From Caldifarciminota bacterium (lineage in GTDB: Bacteria > Hydrothermota > E44-bin80), in NCBI GenBank assembly GCA_023127905.1, contig JAGMEZ010000560.1, positions 1 through 6,775 on the forward strand: 6,775 nucleotides of DNA. The letters run 5' to 3'. Each line of letters starts with the position of its first letter. Within the stretch, counting starts at the first letter, position 1. Both the position numbers and the translations under genes were made by a program. Below, in pieces: positions 1-6,061 of this stretch. The notes beneath the pieces were generated by a model. It did no database searches and was not told the DNA's origin. It saw nothing but the letters and a program-made list of their open reading frames with translations.

Positions 1-98
1 AGAGATAGTAATGAAAGAAGTGATACACAGACACCAATAAAACCAATCAAACTAATACAACTAAAGACCTGTATTCACTGCTGTTAAAGCTCTTTGAA

Positions 99-104
99 GG
101 GAGG
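99..104 (+). promoter_or_regulatory. Strong Shine-Dalgarno site of the HMT/MTHFR gene
   Basis: GGGAGG within AAGGGAGGAA lies 9 bases before the ATG at 114, which fixes that start. The first 98 bases upstream show no convincing promoter and no SAM or cobalamin riboswitch-like structure that I can recognise, so the control region may lie outside the window. Confidence 0.8.
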
Positions 105-113
105 AACGGAATA

Positions 114-1946
114 ATGGAGCTGGCGAAATACCTTAAGCGGAATTACATTATAGCGGACGGTGCAATGGGAACCACACTGTACAAAAAAGGATTCTCATCA
201 AAAAAACCTTTTGCTACCTTAAATATAGAAAACCCCGGACTCATTTTAGAAATTCACACAGAATTCGTTGAGGCAGGAGCTGAACTCCTGGTAACCAACA
301 CGTTTGATGCTAATATATTCAAACTTGACCCGTATGTCGGATTCAAAGAAATCAAAACAGTTAATAAAAAAGGAGCAGAGCTCGCAAAAAAGGTTGCAGG
401 AGAACGAAAATGGGCTGCTGGTTCAATTGGTCCTTCTGGTAAAACCTTCTCATTACTTGAAGATGATGAAAAAGAATGGTTCAAAGAAAGTTTATTTGAA
501 CAGGTTGAAGGTCTCATAGAGGGTGGTGTGGATGCACTGCTCGTTGAAACCCAGATAGGAACAGATGAAGCTCAATTTATTTTAAAGACTGTAGAGAAAT
601 GCAAAAAAGGAATACCAGTAATCCTCTCATTTACCTTTACCGAAGGTCTCAGAACACCAACGGGAGAAACAGTTGAGGAAGTCATCGAGGCAACAGAGGA
701 ATTCTCTCTTCTTGCTGTTGGGGCAAACCATGGCATTGGACCGCTCCAGTTCCTTGAACTTATGCCCCATTTCCTTGAAAGGAGCAGCATTCCTGTTTCG
801 TTCATGCCAAATTCGGGTGTCCCTCGCTACATAGATGGTACATTTGTATTTCCTGCTTCGAGTGAACATTTCGCCCGATATGCAAGGGAGTTCATAAAGA
901 ATGGAGTAAAGATTGTTGGTGGATGCTGTGGGACAACACCTGCCTACATAAAACTCCTTGTTACTATGCTTGAATCCAAAACAGGAAAATCACTCCATTT
1001 CCTTTTAATCGAAGAAGAAGAAACAGAGACACAGGAAGTAGCTGAAAAAAAGAGGGTTAAGAATATTGTTGAAGAACAAATCGGTACCAAATCCCTTGTT
1101 GTTGTTGAGGTTTCTCCACCTCGAGGTACATATGTAAAGAAGAGTATAGAATGGATAGAGAAAATCAAGGAGTTTGGTGTTGATGCCGTAAGCATTCTTG
1201 ACTCGCCAATGGCTCGCGTGAGGATGAATCCGGTTGCCTTCTCTTATCTGGTCACCAAACGCGGTCTTGAGTCGATACCACACTTTGCACTCAGGGACAG
1301 AAGCCTGACACGTATTCAGTCAGATTTGATTGCTGCCTGTGCATTAGGACTCAATAACATATTTGCTATATCGGGTGATCCACCATCACTCGGTGACTAT
1401 CCACAGTCAACGGCAGTCTATGACATTACATCCTCGGGGCTCATCAAACTCATCAAATTGCTAAATTCGGGAAAGGATTTTGCGGGAAATGTTTATACAA
1501 ACCCGACATCTTTTTATGTTGGGGCTGCTATAAACCCTTCTCCCCCTGATCTTAAGAAAGAAACAGCAAAGATTGAAGAGAAGATAGATGCAGGTGCGGA
1601 CTATTTTGTAACGCAACCGCTCTTTGATTCAAAAACACTGCTCGATTTTCTCGATACAACCGATCTGAAAAATACACCAGTTGTTCTTAATATTTTCATA
1701 CCAAAGAGCAAAAAACAGTTTGAATACATTGCACATGAGGTTCCAGGTATTCAGGTCCCTCAAAACATTCTAAAATTGGTAGAGGAGACGAAAGATTGGC
1801 TTCCATTTCTCCAGGATGAACTCATAAAGGTCCTTCAGGAATTAAAACCGTTAATCTCCGGTCTCTATATCGCTGTCCCACGAGGAGGCATAGCATACCT
1901 CCGTCCTTTTATGGAAGAGATAAAAGGAAAAAAATGGGGACTGTAA
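114..1946 (+). CDS. Bifunctional homocysteine S-methyltransferase / 5,10-methylenetetrahydrofolate reductase (YitJ type)
   Basis: The 610-residue protein is a two-domain fusion of the size usual for the YitJ family. Residues 1-290 form the homocysteine methyltransferase barrel: DGAMGTTLYKKG (15-26), TNTF (61-64), VET (144-146) and the zinc motif GGCCGT (269-274, C271/C272). A charged linker (about 299-322) leads to the FAD-dependent reductase domain: VEVSPPRG (331-338, E332 matching the catalytic Glu), ISGDPP (419-424), FYVGAAINP (467-475), AGADYFVTQPLFD (493-505) and VPRGG (588-592). The expected role is reduction of methylene-THF to methyl-THF in the cytosol and possibly methyl transfer to homocysteine. 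Oddity: the third zinc ligand, normally Cys in GxNC, is His206 (GANHGIGP), so transferase activity is uncertain while the reductase domain looks intact. It is the first gene of an operon with metH, 4 bases apart. Confidence 0.93.
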   Translation: MELAKYLKRNYIIADGAMGTTLYKKGFSSKKPFATLNIENPGLILEIHTEFVEAGAELLVTNTFDANIFKLDPYVGFKEIKTVNKKGAELAKKVAGERKWAAGSIGPSGKTFSLLEDDEKEWFKESLFEQVEGLIEGGVDALLVETQIGTDEAQFILKTVEKCKKGIPVILSFTFTEGLRTPTGETVEEVIEATEEFSLLAVGANHGIGPLQFLELMPHFLERSSIPVSFMPNSGVPRYIDGTFVFPASSEHFARYAREFIKNGVKIVGGCCGTTPAYIKLLVTMLESKTGKSLHFLLIEEEETETQEVAEKKRVKNIVEEQIGTKSLVVVEVSPPRGTYVKKSIEWIEKIKEFGVDAVSILDSPMARVRMNPVAFSYLVTKRGLESIPHFALRDRSLTRIQSDLIAACALGLNNIFAISGDPPSLGDYPQSTAVYDITSSGLIKLIKLLNSGKDFAGNVYTNPTSFYVGAAINPSPPDLKKETAKIEEKIDAGADYFVTQPLFDSKTLLDFLDTTDLKNTPVVLNIFIPKSKKQFEYIAHEVPGIQVPQNILKLVEETKDWLPFLQDELIKVLQELKPLISGLYIAVPRGGIAYLRPFMEEIKGKKWGL

Positions 1947-1950
1947 GAAG

Positions 1951-4464
1951 ATGAATCGAAATAAATTAAAGAATATCCTGTCACAGAAGGTACTCCTCCT
2001 TGATGGAGCTTTAGGAACTGAGTTAATCCGAAAGGGTTTCGACAAATTCCCGCCTGAGGTGTACCTACTCCATAATCCGAAAGCAATTCTCGAAATCCAC
2101 ACCAATTATGTCAATGCGGGCTGCGATATACTATTGACTGCCACACTCGGTGCAAACCCTCTGAAACTCAAATCCGTCGGTCTTGAGCAAAAGATGGAGC
2201 AAATAAATGAATGTGCTGTAGATATCGCGCGAGAAGCCGCATCATCAAACGTTTTGGTTGCTGGCAATCTCGGACCAACAGGTGAATTGTTTCCGCCCTC
2301 AGGTAATCTAAGTTTCTCAAAGGCTTACGACTGTTTCTACAAAGAAGCCCAGATTCTCAAGAAAAAAGGGGTAGACCTCTTAATACTTGAGACCTTTTTT
2401 GATATAAGAGAACTGAAAGCTGCAGTTCTTGCTGCAAAGGATATTGACCCTGATACATTTATTGTAGCAAACATGACTTTTGACAAAGATGGCAGAACAT
2501 TAGTTGGAACTGACCCAACAGGTTTCAGCCTTGCCTTTGTTGATCTGGACGTCGACGGACTTGGTGTGAACTGTTCACTCGGTCCAGAAAGCTTACTCCC
2601 AATCTTCCAGGAACTTTCTCGAATGACTAAAAAATTCCTCAGCGTAAAACCCAATGCAGGAATGCCAGAAATCAGGGATGGAAAATCACATTACAAAATG
2701 GGTCCTGAAGAGTTTGTTGAGTATGCAGAGGATTTCATTGAACTTGGTGCAAATATCATTGGAGGATGCTGCGGAACAGACGCTAGACATATCAGTCTCC
2801 TCGTCAAAAAAATAAATGATAAAAAACCCAGTAAACGGGAGATAGAATCCATGCCAGGCATTTCTTCTTTAACAAAAAATGTCATTTTCGTTCCGAACTC
2901 ACCACCAGTTGTGATTGGTGAACGCATTAATCCAAGCGGTAAAAAGAAAATGACTAAAGAGATAGAAAAAGGAATGTCTCGTTCAATCCTTACCGAAGCT
3001 AAGAAGCAAGCTAATGCAGGTGCATCGATTCTCGACTTAAACTTTGGAATGGAATCGGGTATAACAGAAGAGTGGACAAGAACCCTTATCACGGAGCTCC
3101 TTGCTTCACCAGGACTTCCACTCTCCATTGACCTGCGAAGTTCTCACCTCATTGAAGCAGCACTCCAGGAATATGGTGGCAGACCCTTACTCAACTCAAT
3201 AACTATCGAAGATATGGAAGAAAAGGTTAAACTGCTTCTTCGGTATGGCGGAATGGTTGTCTTCCTTCCCATTGACGAAACTGGTATTCCGGAAACTGCA
3301 GAAAAAAGGTTAGCATTAGCAAAAAAAGTAATACATCAGCTTAAGGAGATGGAGTTCGATACGAATAGAATATTATTTGATCCAATCGTTATGAGCCTTG
3401 CTACCGGAAATGACCCCCGTCTCACCCTCAACACACTACAAGCTTATAAGCAACTTGGTCTTCTGACGATTATTGGTTTATCAAATATTTCTTACGGACT
3501 GCCGCAGAGACCGAGATTAAATAACTATTTTCTTAACCTTTGTGTAGAACTCGGACTCGATGCAGTAATAAAGAATCCTCTCGAGAAAGCCCCATCAGGT
3601 AAAGTAGATCTTTCCGCTATCTTCTCGGGCAAAAAAAATATCGTAGAATTATTAAAAGAAACAAAACCTGTTAAGAAAGAAAAAGCAAAACCAAAAGAGA
3701 AGAAAGAAGACGTTGACATTCTAAATGCTGCGGTTGGGGGAGAAAAGGAACGTCTCCTTATCATCGTAAAGAAATTGTTAAAAAAGATGGATTATGAAAA
3801 GGTTATTGAAGATAAACTGAGACCTGTTCTTAAAGAGGTAGGAAAACTGTATGAAGAAAGAAAAATATTCCTTCCGCAGCTTATCATGGCTGCCGAAGCA
3901 GCACAGAATGTTTTTAAGTATATAGAAAAGAGTTTTGAGAAAAAGAGAACAGGTGAGGGTAAAATAGTAATTGCAACTGTAAAAGGAGACATCCACGATA
4001 TAGGAAAAAACATTGTAGCAATGATGCTAAAAAATGCTGGGTTTGACGTAACCGACCTCGGGAAGGACGTCCCTACGGAAATTATTGTGAAGAGCGCAAA
4101 GGAAACGGGTGCAAGCGTTATTGCCCTATCAGCACTTATGACAACCACCGCACTAAAGATGAAGGAGGTCATAAATGCTGTAAAAGAGGAGAAGGTTCCC
4201 TCAAAGGTTATAATTGGCGGCGCTTGCATCACGAAAAAATTCGCTGATGATATCGGAGCTGATGCTTATGCCAGCAATGCTTTCACCGCCACGAAAGAAA
4301 TTAAGAAATTAATGAAAAAGTATAGATGGGGTAGTGGGAAAAAAAGTATGAAAGAATATGAAAGAAACCACAGAGGTCACAGAGAAAAAAATATCTCTGT
4401 GTTCTCAAAAAAAACAAAAAAGATAAAAAGTAAAAATAATGACAGCTCAAAGAAATCTCAATAA
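1951..4464 (+). CDS. metH: Cobalamin-dependent methionine synthase lacking the AdoMet reactivation domain
   Basis: The 837-residue protein transfers methyl from methyl-THF via cobalamin to homocysteine. Domains in order: homocysteine barrel (about 10-290; DGALGTEL at 18-25, zinc ligands C208, C273, C274 in GVNC and GGCCGT); pterin-binding barrel (about 318-560; IGERINPSG 322-330, LDLNFG 361-366, FDPIVMSLATG 476-486, GLSNISYGLPQRP 509-521); Lys/Glu-rich linker (570-588); B12 cap helices (about 590-665); cobalamin domain with GDIHDIGKN (679-687, H682 the axial ligand), SALMTT (727-732) and IIGGACI (754-760). The roughly 330-residue reactivation domain of E. coli MetH is absent, as in Thermotoga-type enzymes, where it is a separate protein; none is seen here. 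TNTF is TATL (63-66). The Shine-Dalgarno is weak, suggesting coupling to the upstream gene. Residues after about 797 are a repeat-encoded, low-complexity basic tail, probably not native. Confidence 0.94.
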   Translation: MNRNKLKNILSQKVLLLDGALGTELIRKGFDKFPPEVYLLHNPKAILEIHTNYVNAGCDILLTATLGANPLKLKSVGLEQKMEQINECAVDIAREAASSNVLVAGNLGPTGELFPPSGNLSFSKAYDCFYKEAQILKKKGVDLLILETFFDIRELKAAVLAAKDIDPDTFIVANMTFDKDGRTLVGTDPTGFSLAFVDLDVDGLGVNCSLGPESLLPIFQELSRMTKKFLSVKPNAGMPEIRDGKSHYKMGPEEFVEYAEDFIELGANIIGGCCGTDARHISLLVKKINDKKPSKREIESMPGISSLTKNVIFVPNSPPVVIGERINPSGKKKMTKEIEKGMSRSILTEAKKQANAGASILDLNFGMESGITEEWTRTLITELLASPGLPLSIDLRSSHLIEAALQEYGGRPLLNSITIEDMEEKVKLLLRYGGMVVFLPIDETGIPETAEKRLALAKKVIHQLKEMEFDTNRILFDPIVMSLATGNDPRLTLNTLQAYKQLGLLTIIGLSNISYGLPQRPRLNNYFLNLCVELGLDAVIKNPLEKAPSGKVDLSAIFSGKKNIVELLKETKPVKKEKAKPKEKKEDVDILNAAVGGEKERLLIIVKKLLKKMDYEKVIEDKLRPVLKEVGKLYEERKIFLPQLIMAAEAAQNVFKYIEKSFEKKRTGEGKIVIATVKGDIHDIGKNIVAMMLKNAGFDVTDLGKDVPTEIIVKSAKETGASVIALSALMTTTALKMKEVINAVKEEKVPSKVIIGGACITKKFADDIGADAYASNAFTATKEIKKLMKKYRWGSGKKSMKEYERNHRGHREKNISVFSKKTKKIKSKNNDSSKKSQ
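4367..4406 (+). repeat. Dispersed 'NHRGHRE' hairpin repeat, left copy, inside the metH 3' end
   Basis: ACCACAGAGGTCACAGAG starts a hairpin: CACAGAGA (4378-4385) pairs with TCTCTGTG (4394-4401) around an A-rich 8-base loop. Pairing continues past one T-T mismatch to GAGG/TCTC. It is translated in frame as NHRGHRE near the metH C-terminus. I recognise this as a repeat type scattered through intergenic DNA of many bacterial genomes. An A-rich stretch follows to 4438. Confidence 0.75.
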
Positions 4465-4498
4465 GTTGATACAGAGCAAGCAAATAAGGGAAAGCATT

Positions 4499-4518
4499 TT
4501 AGGAAATACATTTCCTAA
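4499..4518 (+). repeat. Perfect hairpin TTAGGAAA / TTTCCTAA in the metH-cupin gap
   Basis: An 8-bp stem (4499-4506 with 4511-4518) closes a 4-base loop. No T-run follows, so it is not a typical intrinsic terminator. Part of it (AGGAAATACATTT, 4501-4513) recurs with one mismatch at 4573-4585 (AGGAAACACATTT), which suggests a degenerate mobile or repeat sequence. Confidence 0.55.
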
Positions 4519-4531
4519 GTGCATAAGTATT

Positions 4532-4556
4532 CTAACTTTCAGGATAGAGAAGTTAG
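4532..4556 (+). repeat. Second hairpin CTAACTT / AAGTTAG
   Basis: Seven perfect base pairs (4532-4538 with 4550-4556) surround an 11-base loop, 13 bases after the preceding hairpin. It is not followed by a T-tract. Two stem-loops in tandem could be an RNA structure after the metH stop or repeat debris. I cannot tell which. Confidence 0.4.
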
Positions 4557-4642
4557 GAGAGAAGCTTGAGATAGGAAACACATTTGAGTTCACAGAGGGG
4601 GGAGGGAAGGCAATGTTTAATAAGTTGTTGAATCTAAATAAC

Positions 4643-4660
4643 CTCTGTGTTCTCTGTGGT
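4643..4660 (-). repeat. Inverted right copy of the 'NHRGHRE' repeat
   Basis: CTCTGTGTTCTCTGTGGT is the reverse complement of ACCACAGAGAACACAGAG, matching 16 of 18 bases of the left copy at 4367-4384. The two copies face each other and enclose about 260 bases holding the two hairpins above. Confidence 0.7.
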
Positions 4661-4691
4661 GAAGTTTTTCCCAGTACGATAGATGGCAAAT

Positions 4692-4696
4692 GGAGG
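4692..4696 (+). promoter_or_regulatory. Shine-Dalgarno that decides the cupin start
   Basis: GGAGG (in GGAGGGAGA) is 5 bases before the ATG at 4702 and overlaps the alternative ATG at 4690, which has no such site upstream. The 4702 start is therefore preferred. Confidence 0.75.
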
Positions 4697-4701
4697 GAGA
4701 T

Positions 4702-5046
4702 ATGATTAAGCATGAAGATGAGGTTGAAATCATTGAACTACAACAGGAAGATTTAAAAAATGTAAAAAAGCAAGTGCTTGTCAATCCAAAAGATGGTTTT
4801 AATGGTTTTATGAGAATGTTTATTGTTGGTGAAAATGGTTACACACCATACCACAAGCATGACTGGTATCATTTAACCTATGTTGTAGAAGGAGAAGGAA
4901 TAGTAAAGATTGATGGAGAAGAACACAAACTCAGAAAAGGCAACGTCTCCTACATTCCCCCTGGTGTAATCCACGGTTTCAAAAACACAGGAACAGAAGA
5001 TTTAAAATTTCTTTGTCTAATTCCCATAGAGGGTGGGACATACTGA
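4702..5046 (+). CDS. Small single-domain cupin protein
   Basis: Starting at 4702 the product has 114 residues; an in-frame ATG at 4690 would add four. It is one cupin beta-barrel. Motif 1 is GYTPYHKHDWYHLTYVVEGEG (46-66), with metal-binding His51 and His53 but Leu58 where the usual Glu ligand stands. Motif 2 is GNVSYIPPGVIHGFKN (80-95), complete with His91. There is no signal peptide or membrane segment, so it is cytosolic. Such stand-alone cupins are metal or small-ligand binding proteins, or isomerase- or dioxygenase-like enzymes; the substrate cannot be read from the sequence. It lies 237 bases after metH, beyond a repeat island, so it need not share the operon. It converges on the metallo-hydrolase gene. 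The cupin fold is secure and the function unknown. Confidence 0.9.
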   Translation: MIKHEDEVEIIELQQEDLKNVKKQVLVNPKDGFNGFMRMFIVGENGYTPYHKHDWYHLTYVVEGEGIVKIDGEEHKLRKGNVSYIPPGVIHGFKNTGTEDLKFLCLIPIEGGTY

Positions 5047-5063
5047 CGTATTCGAAGAAGAGT

Positions 5064-5114
5064 TGTCATTGCGAGTATCCTTTCATATTCATGGTTTCCT
5101 CGGAGTGCAACAAC
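5064..5114. repeat. 'TCATTGCGAG' dispersed repeat, copy A (short form)
   Basis: TGTCATTGCGAGTAT (5064-5078) and GGTTTCCTCGGAGTGCAACAAC (5093-5114) recur in copy B at 5789-5860; the second block matches 20 of 22 bases. Its ends are imperfect inverted repeats (TTGTCATTGCGAG against GTTGTTGCACTCCGAG). It fills most of the 69-base gap between the convergent cupin and metallo-hydrolase genes. It belongs to the widespread repeat type that reads as VIARSEATKQ in translation. No classical terminator is visible in this gap. Confidence 0.65.
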
Positions 5115-5115
5115 A

Positions 5116-5655
5116 TCAATACAACCCTCTCTCTCTTCCAATAGTAGTTGACTTTCCATGACCTGGATATACCTCAGTTTCATCTGGAAGTGCGAGCAAT
5201 CTTTCTCGAATACTCTTCAGTATTGCCTGTTCATCCCCGCCGGAAAAGGATGTATTTCCATATCCGTTTGGGAAAAGGGTATCTCCTGAGAAAAGAATCT
5301 CACCAACCAGGAAACAACAACCACCTGGTGTGTGCCCCGGTGTATGAATCACTATCAACTCATCCTCCCCGAATTTAATTTCTTGATTATCTTTCAGCTC
5401 GATATCACATCCTTCAATCCAATCGAACGGATGAATAGCAATTGGAGCACCCACAGCTTCTTTAACCTCCTCGAGCGCCCCAATGTGATCAGAATGACCA
5501 TGTGTGAGGAGAATTAGAATTATATCAAGACCAGAAGCCTTACCAATTATCCTTTTTGCTTCCGCTCCTGGATCGATTATAATCCCAATATTTCCAGATT
5601 TCAAAATGTAACAGTTTGTCCCTAAACCACCAACTATTAACCGCTCAAATGTCAT
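5116..5655 (-). CDS. MBL-fold metallo-hydrolase, glyoxalase II-like
   Basis: The 179-residue protein carries the metallo-beta-lactamase metal ligands: THGHSDHIG (51-59; H52, H54, D56, H57), TPGHTPGG (105-112; H108), FSGDTLF (122-128; D125) and YPGHG (163-167; H166). A binuclear Zn or Fe hydrolase of thioesters such as S-lactoylglutathione analogues or other acyl thiols is likely. The N-terminal GTNCYIL and IIDPGAEA segments and the closing TTIGRERG are typical of the short YcbL-like glyoxalase II family, where GRTD is common; here it is GNTS (133-136). The usual final few residues (NPFL-like) are missing: the frame ends in LY and a stop touching repeat copy A. It has no Shine-Dalgarno; a consensus promoter lies directly before the ATG. 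The specific substrate is unknown. Confidence 0.92.
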   Translation of the reverse strand: MTFERLIVGGLGTNCYILKSGNIGIIIDPGAEAKRIIGKASGLDIILILLTHGHSDHIGALEEVKEAVGAPIAIHPFDWIEGCDIELKDNQEIKFGEDELIVIHTPGHTPGGCCFLVGEILFSGDTLFPNGYGNTSFSGGDEQAILKSIRERLLALPDETEVYPGHGKSTTIGRERGLY

Positions 5656-5661
5656 GATCGC

Positions 5662-5689
5662 ATTATATCAAATTTCTTCTATATGTCGA
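5662..5689 (-). promoter_or_regulatory. Sigma70-type promoter giving a probably leaderless mRNA
   Basis: On the minus strand TCGACA (5684-5689, 5 of 6 to TTGACA) is followed after 16 bases by a perfect TATAAT (5662-5667). Only six bases separate the -10 box from the ATG at 5655, so transcription should start at or next to the A of the start codon. No ribosome binding site is present. Confidence 0.7.
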
Positions 5690-5698
5690 GGGGTTCCC

Positions 5699-5716
5699 AA
5701 TGCTCAGGAGAGCATT
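5699..5716. repeat. Hairpin AATGCTC / GAGCATT upstream of the metallo-hydrolase promoter
   Basis: A 7-bp perfect stem with a 4-base loop lies ten bases beyond the -35 box. There is no T-run. It could be an operator-like dyad or repeat remnant; its position is the only support for a regulatory role. Confidence 0.4.
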
Positions 5717-5788
5717 ATACAACCCTACCTTTTTTAAAATAGCATAAGAAAAATTAAATGTCAAGAAATAAACCAAATCCGATGAGTA

Positions 5789-5876
5789 TGTCATTGCGAG
5801 TATTATTACATATTAGCTCTCGAAGCAATCTCGGTTTCGGTTTCCTTGGAGTGTAACAACTCCTGTTGTTGCGATG
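5789..5876. repeat. 'TCATTGCGAG' dispersed repeat, copy B (long form)
   Basis: It shares TGTCATTGCGAGTAT (5789-5803) and GGTTTCCTTGGAGTGTAACAAC (5839-5860) with copy A. It also has an internal stretch absent from A that includes CGAAGCAATCTC (5821-5832), the core of this repeat type. It ends with TGTTGTTGCGATG, partly inverted relative to its start, so the whole element can fold back. Confidence 0.7.
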
Positions 5877-5881
5877 TAAAC

Positions 5882-5905
5882 GGTAGCCGCAGGCTTTAGC
5901 CTGCG
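5882..5905. repeat. GC-rich hairpin repeat (CGCAGGC-TTTA-GCCTGCG)
   Basis: CGCAGGC (5888-5894) pairs perfectly with GCCTGCG (5899-5905) around TTTA. With its GGTAGC flank it matches a hairpin repeat I recognise as dispersed in many uncultured bacterial genomes. No T-run follows on either strand, so it is not a standard terminator. Confidence 0.6.
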
Positions 5906-5939
5906 TATATAATTCTCCTGTACACCTTAATAGGTACGC

Positions 5940-5963
5940 CTGCCAACAATTGGCAGCATGCTG
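5940..5963. repeat. Overlapping palindromes CTGCCAA-CAA-TTGGCAG and CAGCATGCTG
   Basis: A 7-bp hairpin (5940-5956) shares its right end with a perfect 10-bp palindrome (5954-5963), so alternative foldings compete. This is probably part of the same repeat block as the GC-rich hairpin just upstream. Confidence 0.5.
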
Positions 5964-5975
5964 TAAATTAAAATA

Positions 5976-5998
5976 ATTTTTTAGTGCTATTAAAAAAT
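5976..5998. repeat. A/T hairpin ATTTTTTA / TAAAAAAT
   Basis: Eight A/T pairs (5976-5983 with 5991-5998) surround a 7-base loop. It lies directly against the first TCGCTGTCCC repeat. It is weak thermodynamically and probably part of that repeat unit. Confidence 0.4.
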
Positions 5999-6061
5999 GG
6001 TCGCTGTCCCCATTTACCCATTTACTGATTTACTGGACAAACTCGCTGTCCCTATTTTTGT
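5999..6061. repeat. Pair of TCGCTGTCCC repeats around a triplicated 8-bp unit
   Basis: TCGCTGTCCC occurs at 6001-6010 and 6043-6052 as direct repeats 42 bases apart, each followed by [C/T]ATTT. Between them are three tandem 8-base units: ATTTACCC (6012-6019), ATTTACTG (6020-6027) and ATTTACTG (6028-6035). GGGACAGCGA-type repeats are familiar companions of REP-associated (Y1) transposases in other genomes, but no transposase is in this window. Confidence 0.65.

Noticed and set aside
1..87. Open frames at the left edge (stops at 40 and 87) as the tail of an upstream gene
   Set aside because: Too short and low in complexity to support; no recognisable ending such as a domain or motif.
1..113. 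SAM or cobalamin riboswitch before the methionine genes
   Set aside because: Expected by function, but no conserved box or paired helices are visible and the leader within the window is too short.
2691..3128. 145-codon minus-strand open frame inside metH
   Set aside because: It is the antisense shadow of the pterin-binding domain, Ser/Phe/Pro-rich, with no recognisable motif.
3792..4232. 146-codon minus-strand open frame inside metH
   Set aside because: Antisense of the well-conserved B12 domain; the hydrophobic look comes from the complement of Lys/Glu/Ala codons.
4499..4556. Intrinsic terminator after metH
   Set aside because: Good stems but no U-tract following either hairpin.
4439..4705. 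88-codon + strand open frame between metH and the cupin
   Set aside because: It overlaps the end of metH and the start of the cupin, has no ribosome binding site, and includes LCVLCGE, the translation of the right-hand NHRGHRE repeat. Best read as repeat DNA without stops.
4950..5183. 77-codon minus-strand open frame across the cupin end and the metallo-hydrolase end
   Set aside because: It reads through repeat copy A (VALRGNHEYERILAMT is repeat translation) and overlaps two secure genes.
5999..6061. CRISPR array
   Set aside because: Only two 10-base repeats with one spacer that is itself a tandem repeat; too short and no cas genes.
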